Source of the DNA: Gammaproteobacteria bacterium RIFCSPLOWO2_02_FULL_56_15
GTDB taxonomy: Bacteria; Pseudomonadota; Gammaproteobacteria; Eutrophobiales; Eutrophobiaceae
Length of the DNA: 5,584 nucleotides
Direction of reading: 5' to 3'
NCBI GenBank assembly: GCA_001801825.1
Contig: MGYR01000012.1
Location: 1-5,584, forward strand
The notes beneath the pieces are model-generated. The model saw only the letters and a list, made by a program, of their open reading frames with translations, did not search any database and had not been told where the DNA came from. The position numbers were made by a program, and so were the translations under genes. Below, in pieces: positions 1 to 5,584 of the stretch (the stretch's first letter is position 1; each line of letters starts with the position of its first letter).

Positions 1-1
1 C

Positions 2-979
2 TACGCCAACATCCGGGAGTTGTTTGAGCCCCGGAACCTGGGTCTGTGGAGCGGCACTGACCCCTGTGCCGGCGCCAGTCCCGTGCAGACCGCCGCCCAG
101 TGCGCCAACTCCGGCGTAACAGCCGCGCAATACGGCAGCATCCCACTCAGTCCCGCCGGGCAGTACAACGCCATCTTCGGCGGCAATCTGGACCTGGATG
201 CGGAGAGTTCCGACAGCTTTACCGTAGGCGCCGTATTCACCCCCGAGCAGATCCCGGGACTGACATTGAGCGTGGACTACGTGAGCATCGATATCGAAGA
301 CGCCATTGACACTCTGGACCCGGAGTTCGTGGTCACGGAGTGCGGCCGGACGGGTGATGCCGCGTACTGCGGCCTGGTTAATCGCGGACCCAACGGCAAC
401 TTGTGGATCGGCAGCAGCGCCACGGCTCCCAACGTGGTGGCCACCAACATCAACATCGGCTTCTACGAGGTTTCGGGCATCGACTTTTTTGCGGGTTATG
501 GCTTCGATGTGGGCGCGTACGGCGAGGTCGACCTCACCCTGCGGGGTACCCAGGTGCTTGTCGCTGATCAACAACTCTCACCGGGCGCCACGATCGATGA
601 GTGCGCGGGTACCTATGCCGGTGTCTGTGGCCGCCCGGCGCCGGAGTGGCGGCACATCATCACGGGGACATGGCATACGCCCTGGAACGCTGTGGCTACA
701 GCATCCTGGAGGTTTATCGATGGCGTGGATGAGTTCAGCCAGGACCGCTTCAGTGCGGATGAGCAGCACTACCTCGACCTCACTGTCGAGTACACGCCGA
801 CCTTCCTGAACTTCGGGGAGACTGTGCTGAGCATGGGCGTGACCAACGTGCTGGACAACGATCCGCCGATCAGCGGCTACTTCGGAAACATCGCTGTCTA
901 CGGCAACGGCAACACGGTCCCGGGCCTGTGGGATACCCTGGGCCGTTATTTCTTCTTCGGGATCACCCAGAAGTTCTAG
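2..979 (+). CDS. TonB-dependent outer-membrane receptor, C-terminal part (5' end outside window)
   Basis: The open frame enters from the left edge and gives 325 residues up to the TAG at 977-979. This is the C-terminal portion of the 22-strand beta-barrel of a TonB-dependent receptor, which imports a ligand across the outer membrane using TonB-ExbBD energy. Support: alternating amphipathic strands; the family-typical run SVDYVSIDIEDAI (about residues 90-102); the late barrel segment SMGVTNVLDNDPP (about 277-289); and the C-terminal strand GRYFFFGITQKF ending in Phe, the outer-membrane assembly signal. Signal peptide, TonB box and plug domain lie upstream of the window. Six cysteines occur as three close pairs (residues 22/34, 114/123, 201/209), probably disulfides in extracellular loops. 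The TTG at 20 is internal and not a start, since the homologous sequence continues upstream of it. The ligand cannot be read from the barrel; the transporter gene nearby makes a peptide or peptide-like ligand possible (inference). The family call is firm, the substrate is not. Confidence 0.93.
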   Translation, partial: YANIRELFEPRNLGLWSGTDPCAGASPVQTAAQCANSGVTAAQYGSIPLSPAGQYNAIFGGNLDLDAESSDSFTVGAVFTPEQIPGLTLSVDYVSIDIEDAIDTLDPEFVVTECGRTGDAAYCGLVNRGPNGNLWIGSSATAPNVVATNINIGFYEVSGIDFFAGYGFDVGAYGEVDLTLRGTQVLVADQQLSPGATIDECAGTYAGVCGRPAPEWRHIITGTWHTPWNAVATASWRFIDGVDEFSQDRFSADEQHYLDLTVEYTPTFLNFGETVLSMGVTNVLDNDPPISGYFGNIAVYGNGNTVPGLWDTLGRYFFFGITQKF

Positions 980-1002
980 CGCTGGTGGCAGTAAGCAGGA
1001 GA

Positions 1003-1032
1003 GACGGCGGGGACTTCCCGCCGTCTTTTTTT
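1003..1032 (+). terminator. Rho-independent terminator after the TonB-dependent receptor gene
   Basis: A perfect 9-bp GC-rich stem (GACGGCGGG at 1003-1011 with CCCGCCGTC at 1017-1025) closes a 5-nt loop and is followed directly by seven T residues (1026-1032). It lies 23 nt after the receptor stop codon. It should end most receptor transcripts and so separates the receptor from the sulfotransferase-transporter pair. Confidence 0.92.
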
Positions 1033-1078
1033 AGGTATCAGGCCCGCATTCCTCCGGTCCGATGCTTGCCATTTTCCC

Positions 1079-3592
1079 ATGAATCCTGATATCGGGCTGA
1101 GACCATCCGGTGTATCCCGGATCCCTGCGGATCTTCAACAGGCTATCGATGCCCACAAGGCCGGCGATCTGGACACGGCCGCCCCGCTTTACCGGCAATA
1201 CCTCGCCCGGGATCCATCGAATCCCACCGCGCTCCAGTTGCTCGGGCTGCTCCATTCCCAATGTGGGGAGTACGAAACCGCCATTACCTACATGCAGGAA
1301 TCCCTGCGCCGCTTTCCGCAACAGGCTGAAGTTGCCAATAATCTGGGTATCGCCCTCGCGCAACTCGGGCGGACCAATGAGGCCCTGGAAAGATATCGGC
1401 AGGCCGTGACCCTGGAGCCGCGCTATTCCCTCGCCTGGAGAAATATCGGTTTATGTCAGTTGCAGCGGCAGAACTTCGAGCCGGCTCAGGCCGCGCTCAA
1501 ACGTTGTCTGGAAATCAACGCGGGCGATGCTGCCGCCTGGCTGGGACTTGCCAATACCTGGAAGCGGCAGGATAAACCGGAAAAGGCGATCGCCTATCTG
1601 CAAAGGGCCATCGAAGTGCGGCCGGATTACGCCGCCGCGTACCACAATCTCGGCGTCTGTCTGCGGCTCACCGGGCAATCAGGTCAAGCGATCGAACACT
1701 ATCAAACGGCGCTGCGTCTCGGGCTAAAACGCCCGGAGCTTTATCAGAATCTGGGCAACGCCCTGGTGGATATGGGAGAGTTCGAGCCCGCGATTGAGGC
1801 CTATCGCGAGGCGATCGCACGTGACCCGGATTCTCCTGAACTCAAGCAATTGCTGACTGCCGCGGAGGAGAAAAAGCAACGTCGCGTCGAGAAGAGTTTG
1901 GAACAGGAATGCCTCGACCCGGATATCGACAATTCCTGGAGCGGACTACCTGATCCGGAATTCGCGCAACTGTTACGGCATGCCAGGGGCTTACATGCGG
2001 CAGGACGTCTTGAAGAGGCGGAACAACTGTATCGCCGGCTCGAACACACTGGCGCCGAACGGGAGACCGTGCTGCGTTCGCTCATGGAATTGTACCTCGC
2101 GGCGCGGCGGCCGGAAGTGGCCGTGGAGGTGTTGACGGCGCTGACACGCGAAGTCCCCGATACCCTGTATTACTTTGGCCGGCTTGCCGTCCTGCTGGAA
2201 GGGTTGGGGCGCGCGGAAGAGGCCATTACGCATTATCAGCGTCTGCTGGAGCGACAGCCGGATTACGCCGCCGCCTGGTTCAATCTGGCCCTGCTTTGCA
2301 AGAAACAGAGGCGCTATGCGGAGGCCCGCACCGCCTATGAAAATGCAGTGCGTCATGGCATTGATAATGTCCAGGAAGTCTATTCCAATATGGGCGTTTT
2401 ATACTCAGAAATGCGGCAGGGGGAGAAGTCCATGGCCATGTACCGGCGCGCTCTGGAGGTAGATGCGGATTATATCCCCGCGATTTTCAACCTCGCCGGT
2501 CTGTACGAGGAATCCGGTAAAAGACAGGAGGCTCTGGATTTATATCAACGGATCCTCGCACTCGATCCCACACATTGGGAGTCCCTGGCAAGGCTCGTCC
2601 AGGCACAGAAGATCACACCGGAAAACCACCAGCTCCTGGAGACCCTGAAATCTTCCATTGAATCAGCAGGGCGTGATGGTAATGCGTTGGAGCCCCTGTA
2701 TTTTGCGCTCGGTAAGGCGCTGGATGATCTCGGGCGTTATGACGAGGCCTTCACGGCCTACCGGACTGCCAACGGGATCAGCCGTTCCCGGCGGGCCCCC
2801 TATCGGCGGGATGTGACGGAACAGGCCTTTGGCCGCTTGATCGAGTTGTTCAGCGCCGACTGGATCGAGCAGAATAAAACGGATTCGCCGGCGGCGCCGA
2901 TCTTCATCTGCGGGATGTTTCGCTCCGGCTCCACCTTGATTGAGCAGATCCTCGCCCGCCATCCCGCGATCACGCCTGGAGGCGAGCTGGATATCCTGCC
3001 GTGGCTCGTGGCGCAGAGGCTTTCCCCCTTCCCGGATGCGGTGATGAACAGTTCCCGGCAGAAACTTGCGGCCCTGAGTGACGGGTATCTGGCAGCGCTA
3101 CGGGATCTATTCCCGGACGCCCTTTCCGTGACGGACAAGCGCCCGGACAATTTCCTGTTCCTCGGCCTCATCAAGTGCCTCTTCCCTCGCGCGCGGATCA
3201 TCTACACCCGGCGGCAGCCCCTGGATAACTGCCTGTCGATATATTTCCAGCAGCTTGGCGGCAACCTGAACTATGCTACGGACCTCGCGGACACCGCGCA
3301 TTATTATCGGCAGCATGATGGCCTCATAACCCACTGGCAGCGCTGCTTCAGTCGGGATATATTCACGGTGGATTATGATGAACTGGTGGCCGGTCCGGAG
3401 CCCGTGCTGCGAGGCCTGCTGGAGGTTCTGAACCTGCCGTGGGATATGGACTGCCTGCGCTTCCGTGACGCGGACAATCTGGTGAAAACCGCCAGCGTCT
3501 GGCAGGTGCGCGAGGGTCTGCACCGGCATTCCAGTGGCCGCTGGCGCCATTATGCCGTAGCGGTTGAAAACCTTAAGACAATACTCGAATAA
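1079..3592 (+). CDS. TPR-repeat protein with C-terminal PAPS-dependent sulfotransferase domain
   Basis: This predicted cytoplasmic protein of 837 residues has no signal peptide or membrane segment. Residues 17-254 form seven TPR units in exact 34-residue register. A charged linker follows (about 255-296), then about seven more units (297-570), the last ones less regular. Residues 606-837 are a sulfotransferase domain (Sulfotransfer_3-like). It has the 5'-phosphosulfate-binding loop FICGMFRSGSTL (609-620), GGELDIL with E636 at the place of the catalytic base of tyrosylprotein sulfotransferases, TDKRPDNF (685-692), the 3'-phosphate-binding segment RRQPLDNCLSIY (711-722), and the conserved end TASVWQV...SSGRWRHY. 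From family knowledge it should transfer sulfate from PAPS to a hydroxyl group; the TPRs probably bind a protein or peptide substrate (inference). Start: no ATG, GTG or TTG lies in frame between the stop at 992 and the ATG at 1079, and TPR1 begins 16 residues in. No Shine-Dalgarno is visible. The transporter gene follows after 30 nt, probably in the same operon. The substrate is unknown. Confidence 0.93.
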   Translation: MNPDIGLRPSGVSRIPADLQQAIDAHKAGDLDTAAPLYRQYLARDPSNPTALQLLGLLHSQCGEYETAITYMQESLRRFPQQAEVANNLGIALAQLGRTNEALERYRQAVTLEPRYSLAWRNIGLCQLQRQNFEPAQAALKRCLEINAGDAAAWLGLANTWKRQDKPEKAIAYLQRAIEVRPDYAAAYHNLGVCLRLTGQSGQAIEHYQTALRLGLKRPELYQNLGNALVDMGEFEPAIEAYREAIARDPDSPELKQLLTAAEEKKQRRVEKSLEQECLDPDIDNSWSGLPDPEFAQLLRHARGLHAAGRLEEAEQLYRRLEHTGAERETVLRSLMELYLAARRPEVAVEVLTALTREVPDTLYYFGRLAVLLEGLGRAEEAITHYQRLLERQPDYAAAWFNLALLCKKQRRYAEARTAYENAVRHGIDNVQEVYSNMGVLYSEMRQGEKSMAMYRRALEVDADYIPAIFNLAGLYEESGKRQEALDLYQRILALDPTHWESLARLVQAQKITPENHQLLETLKSSIESAGRDGNALEPLYFALGKALDDLGRYDEAFTAYRTANGISRSRRAPYRRDVTEQAFGRLIELFSADWIEQNKTDSPAAPIFICGMFRSGSTLIEQILARHPAITPGGELDILPWLVAQRLSPFPDAVMNSSRQKLAALSDGYLAALRDLFPDALSVTDKRPDNFLFLGLIKCLFPRARIIYTRRQPLDNCLSIYFQQLGGNLNYATDLADTAHYYRQHDGLITHWQRCFSRDIFTVDYDELVAGPEPVLRGLLEVLNLPWDMDCLRFRDADNLVKTASVWQVREGLHRHSSGRWRHYAVAVENLKTILE

Positions 3593-3607
3593 TATGAAAA
3601 AACTTCT

Positions 3608-3612
3608 GGAGG
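3608..3612 (+). promoter_or_regulatory. Shine-Dalgarno site of the peptide transporter gene
   Basis: GGAGG lies 10 nt upstream of the ATG at 3623. It fixes that start and contrasts with the absence of such a site before the sulfotransferase gene. The site lies inside a possible 10-codon minicistron (3594-3626). Confidence 0.8.
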
Positions 3613-3622
3613 TTTCGAATCC

Positions 3623-5131
3623 ATGACCAGCCCGCCCGCAGGTAATTTTTTACAGGACCTCGCAAACCATCCCCGCGGTCTCTACACACTGTTCTTCACC
3701 GAGATGTGGGAGCGCTTCAGCTATTACGGGATGCGCGCTCTGCTGGTGTTGTTCATGACAGTGCCATTGGCCGGGGGCGGAATGGGGCTGGATGACGTCA
3801 CCGCCACGGCGATCTACGGCATCTACACCGCCGCGGTGTATGTGGTTGCCCTGCCGGGCGGGTGGATCGCGGACCGGCTTCTAGGCGCCCAGCAATCGGT
3901 CTGGTACGGTGGGATAATCATCATGCTGGGTCATTTCACCCTGGCGATCCCCGCGACGCCCACCTTCGGCATCGGCCTGATGCTGGTGGTGCTGGGCACC
4001 GGCCTTCTGAAACCCAATATCAGCAGCATCGTCGGCGAGTTGTATCCGGAGGGCTCCTCCGCGCGCACCGCGGGTTTCACCATCTTCTATATGGGGATCA
4101 ATCTGGGCGCCATGATCGGCCCCCTGATTTGCAGCACCCTGGGCGAAAGTGAACGCTTCGGCTGGCATTACGGGTTCGCCGCCGCCGGTGTCGGCATGCT
4201 GCTGGGGCTTACCCAGTTTTATTTCACCCGCCGCCACCTGGGTGATGCGGGTCGCTTCCCCGATCACCTGCGCCCCAACGGTAAGACCCGTGCGGCCCCG
4301 CGCTATGGCTGGCCGGTGGTCGGCGCCGGCGTTGGGCTGGTGATTTGTACTTGTCTCCTGATATTCGCCGATGTGATCGGTTTCAACCCGATCGGCTTTG
4401 CCAAAATCACGACCTGGATCATCGCCGCTATTGCCGCGCTTTATTTCACCTATGTATTCAATTTCGGAGGGCTCGACACGCGGGAGCGCCATTGTGTCTG
4501 GGTCATCGTGGTGCTGGTGATTGCCGAAGCGGTCTTCTGGTCCGGTTTCGAACAGGCCGGGTCCTCGCTCAACCTCTTCGCGGAACGCTACACGGATCGA
4601 CTGGTGCTGGGATTCGAGATCCCCACGGGCTGGTTCCAGAGCCTCAACCCTCTCTTTATACTGATCCTGTCGCCGTTTTTTGCGGCTCTGTGGGTCAATC
4701 TGGGCCGGCGTAACCTGGATCCCTCCGCTCCCGCCAAGTTCGGCCTGGGATTGATCCAGATCGGTCTCGGCTTCCTGGTGATGTACTTCGCTTCGCATTA
4801 CGTGGTACGTGGCGAGAGCGTCCTGCCGACTTGGCTCATCCTGACCTATCTCCTGCACACCACGGGCGAATTATGCCTGAGCCCCGTCGGCTTGAGCGCC
4901 GTCAGCAGCCTGGCCCCGAAACGTTTCGTGAGCCAGATGATGGGCGTATGGTTTCTCGGCAGCGCCCTTGGAGACATCATCGCCGGACTGCTGGCAGGCC
5001 GCTTCAACCAGGACAATCTCGGGGATATGCCGGGCCTGTATCTGCAGATCATCTCGCTATCCGTGGGCGCGGGCTTGCTGCTGTTATTCTCCAGCGGCGC
5101 GATCAAGCGATTCACCGGCGGTGTGAAATGA
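3623..5131 (+). CDS. POT/PTR2-family proton-coupled oligopeptide transporter (DtpT-like)
   Basis: This is a complete 502-residue inner-membrane protein of the usual length for bacterial POT transporters, which have 14 helices and import di- and tripeptides with protons. The visible hallmarks are the N-terminal ExxERFxYY motif (E27-M-W-E30-R31-F32-S-Y34-Y35) used in proton coupling; YGIYTAAVYVVALPGGWIADR (65-85, helix 2 and the following loop); GTGLLKPNISS (125-135) with the conserved Lys K130; the PTR2 signature FTIFYMGINLGAMIGP (152-167); FEQAGSSLNLFAERYTDR (309-326); and GELCLSPVGLS (415-425), where E416 matches the helix-10 Glu that pairs with the helix-4 Lys in studied POTs. All known coupling residues appear present, so it should be functional. 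A good Shine-Dalgarno supports the start. It probably shares a transcript with the sulfotransferase gene. POT members can also carry peptidomimetics, or nitrate in plants; di/tripeptides are the default for bacterial relatives. Which peptides it prefers cannot be read here. Confidence 0.96.
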   Translation: MTSPPAGNFLQDLANHPRGLYTLFFTEMWERFSYYGMRALLVLFMTVPLAGGGMGLDDVTATAIYGIYTAAVYVVALPGGWIADRLLGAQQSVWYGGIIIMLGHFTLAIPATPTFGIGLMLVVLGTGLLKPNISSIVGELYPEGSSARTAGFTIFYMGINLGAMIGPLICSTLGESERFGWHYGFAAAGVGMLLGLTQFYFTRRHLGDAGRFPDHLRPNGKTRAAPRYGWPVVGAGVGLVICTCLLIFADVIGFNPIGFAKITTWIIAAIAALYFTYVFNFGGLDTRERHCVWVIVVLVIAEAVFWSGFEQAGSSLNLFAERYTDRLVLGFEIPTGWFQSLNPLFILILSPFFAALWVNLGRRNLDPSAPAKFGLGLIQIGLGFLVMYFASHYVVRGESVLPTWLILTYLLHTTGELCLSPVGLSAVSSLAPKRFVSQMMGVWFLGSALGDIIAGLLAGRFNQDNLGDMPGLYLQIISLSVGAGLLLLFSSGAIKRFTGGVK

Positions 5132-5181
5132 GGCGACATCGAATGACGAGTGGAACGAATCCGGGTGGACATAAGGCGGGA

Positions 5182-5331
5182 TCTCGCCAAGACGCAAAGT
5201 TCGCCGAGAATGCAGAGACTCGTAGGGTGAGTACGTTGTTTGTACCCACGCGCTCTCGCCAAGACGCCAAGACAGCCAAGATGATTCTTGTTCAAGTGAT
5301 TTTCTTGGCGTTCTCCGCGGCTTTGCGAGAG
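5182..5331 (+). repeat. Composite intergenic repeat: two direct and one inverted copy of a degenerate ~29-nt unit
   Basis: The unit beginning TCTCGCCAAGACGC occurs at 5182-5210 and again from 5254. The first 14 nt are identical in the two copies, and 17 of the first 18 match. An inverted copy lies at 5303-5331. The second and inverted copies can fold into a long imperfect hairpin (5253-5281 with 5303-5331, 23 of 29 positions pairing, the outer and inner 7 bp perfect) around a loop of about 21 nt. The first copy also matches the inverted one at 22 of 29 positions. Units of this type, rich in CGCCAAGACGC, recur between genes in many environmental bacteria (general knowledge, no search done). 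There is no transposase gene and no T-run after the hairpin. It may stabilise or end the transporter transcript. Confidence 0.75.
5227..5249 (+). repeat. Small hairpin nested between the direct repeat copies
   Basis: GTGAGTAC (5227-5234) pairs with GTACCCAC (5242-5249) at 7 of 8 positions around a 7-nt loop. The preceding GTAGG and the GGGTG...CCCAC shape resemble short REP-like palindromes of gammaproteobacteria (resemblance only). It sits in the 43-nt segment between the two direct copies, so the element looks built from several small palindromes. Confidence 0.45.
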
Positions 5332-5337
5332 AACATA

Positions 5338-5353
5338 CCCGCAGCGTAGCGGG
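5338..5353 (+). repeat. Short perfect hairpin at the right end of the repeat region
   Basis: CCCGC (5338-5342) and GCGGG (5349-5353) form a 5-bp stem around AGCGTA. It follows the inverted repeat copy by 6 nt and may be part of the same composite element. No T-tract follows, so it is not a typical intrinsic terminator. Confidence 0.45.
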
Positions 5354-5370
5354 AGCAGTGGAATTCGGTG

Positions 5371-5405
5371 CAAGTTTTTGAGTATATGAATAGATAGTAT
5401 TTACC
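5371..5405 (+). promoter_or_regulatory. AT-rich probable promoter region of the lipoprotein gene
   Basis: This short AT-rich stretch stands out in a GC-rich window and lies directly before the lipoprotein gene. TAGTAT (5395-5400) matches the sigma-70 -10 consensus at 4 of 6 positions, but no good -35 lies at the usual distance, so the exact promoter is unresolved. The spacer of 290 nt and the repeat hairpins upstream make an independent promoter here likely. Confidence 0.3.
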
Positions 5406-5412
5406 AGGGGAG
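5406..5412 (+). promoter_or_regulatory. Shine-Dalgarno site of the lipoprotein gene
   Basis: AGGGGAG lies 9 nt upstream of the ATG at 5422 and supports that start, which also places the lipoprotein signal peptide correctly at the N-terminus. Confidence 0.7.
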
Positions 5413-5421
5413 TATACACCC

Positions 5422-5584
5422 ATGACAAGTCTGGCCAGGTTGTGCGTAGCGTTGCTGCCCTGCATCGCGCTGAGCGCCTGTGATCAATCCGCCCTGGATC
5501 CGGAACAGCCGGTTGCCGAAAGCCAGGCCGTTATGGACAGTCCAGCGGAATTTGTGGCCGGTGTGAACACGGCCCTGGAAGACC
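5422..5584 (+). CDS. Lipoprotein, N-terminal part (3' end outside window); possible periplasmic peptidase
   Basis: Fifty-four codons are visible before the window ends. Residues 1-19 are a short signal peptide: one Arg (R6), a hydrophobic core about A10-A16, then the lipobox L17-S18-A19-C20. Signal peptidase II should cut before C20, which becomes lipidated. The +2 residue is Asp (D21), which in E. coli favours retention in the inner membrane by Lol avoidance; whether that rule holds here is inference. The mature start is a flexible Pro/Glu/Gln-rich spacer (about 21-37), followed by the start of a helix, SPAEFVAGVNTALED (40-54). That helix faintly resembles the beginning of M2-family (ACE-like) peptidyl-dipeptidases, which release dipeptides and would suit the upstream transporter. 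The resemblance rests on about 15 residues and is weak, and the HExxH zinc motif needed to confirm it would lie outside the window. Lipoprotein is firm, peptidase speculative. Confidence 0.85.
   Translation, partial: MTSLARLCVALLPCIALSACDQSALDPEQPVAESQAVMDSPAEFVAGVNTALED

Noticed and set aside
20..979. A gene start at the TTG at position 20.
   Set aside because: Receptor-like sequence (YANIRE) continues in frame to the window edge, and a start there would leave a barrel fragment without signal peptide or plug. The gene is cut by the window, not truncated.
3881..4858. Long open frame of 325 codons on the - strand.
   Set aside because: It lies wholly inside the peptide transporter gene, is very rich in Gln, Asp, Glu, Gly and His without domain features, and is explained by the codon bias of the real gene on the opposite strand.
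5182..5331. Possible CRISPR array because of repeated units.
   Set aside because: There are only two direct copies plus one inverted copy, the units are degenerate, spacing is irregular and no cas gene is visible. It fits an interspersed palindromic element instead.
5253..5331. Long hairpin as an intrinsic terminator for the transporter gene.
   Set aside because: The stem has internal mismatches and no T-tract follows it, so a standard Rho-independent terminator is not supported, although it may still slow 3' decay or assist termination.
5128..5349. Open frame starting at the ATG that overlaps the transporter stop codon (ATGA), about 73 residues on the + strand.
   Set aside because: It consists mostly of translated repeat sequence (SRQDAK occurs twice), has no Shine-Dalgarno of its own and no protein-like conservation pattern. 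It is a product of the repeat.
4846..5428. Two overlapping open frames on the - strand across the end of the transporter and the intergenic repeat.
   Set aside because: They are antisense to the transporter 3' end and to the repeat, with low-complexity runs from the CGCCAAGA units and no supported start.

Overview
This window reads as a chromosomal segment of a moderately high-GC Gram-negative bacterium, most likely a gammaproteobacterium or a close relative. The reasons are an outer-membrane TonB-dependent receptor ending in the canonical C-terminal Phe, a Lol-type lipoprotein signal, clear Shine-Dalgarno sites on two genes, and a dispersed palindromic repeat of the kind found in environmental Proteobacteria. 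The genus cannot be told from the sequence.

Layout, all genes on the + strand. (1) Positions 2-979 hold the C-terminal 325 residues of a TonB-dependent receptor cut by the window edge, followed by a strong intrinsic terminator (1003-1032). (2) Positions 1079-3592 encode an 837-residue protein with about 14 TPR units in two blocks and a C-terminal PAPS-dependent sulfotransferase domain with its cofactor motifs intact. (3) Positions 3623-5131 encode a complete POT/PTR2-family proton-coupled peptide transporter, 30 nt after the sulfotransferase and probably co-transcribed with it. (4) Positions 5132-5421 are non-coding, about 290 nt, and hold a composite repeat with direct and inverted copies of a degenerate unit of about 29 nt plus two small hairpins, then an AT-rich probable promoter region. 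(5) From 5422 a new gene begins with a lipoprotein signal peptide and runs off the window. Its mature start faintly recalls M2-type peptidyl-dipeptidases, but too little is visible to name it.

A plausible joint role is peptide acquisition across the envelope: the receptor brings a peptide-like ligand into the periplasm, an anchored lipoprotein (possibly a peptidase) processes it, and the POT transporter carries di- and tripeptides into the cytoplasm with protons. The large cytoplasmic TPR-sulfotransferase does not fit simple peptide scavenging and is the most intriguing part. Its substrate is unknown. A sulfated peptide, protein or small molecule connected with the neighbouring receptor is a testable idea, not a demonstrated one. 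I see no mobile-element genes, CRISPR arrays, tRNAs or rRNAs.
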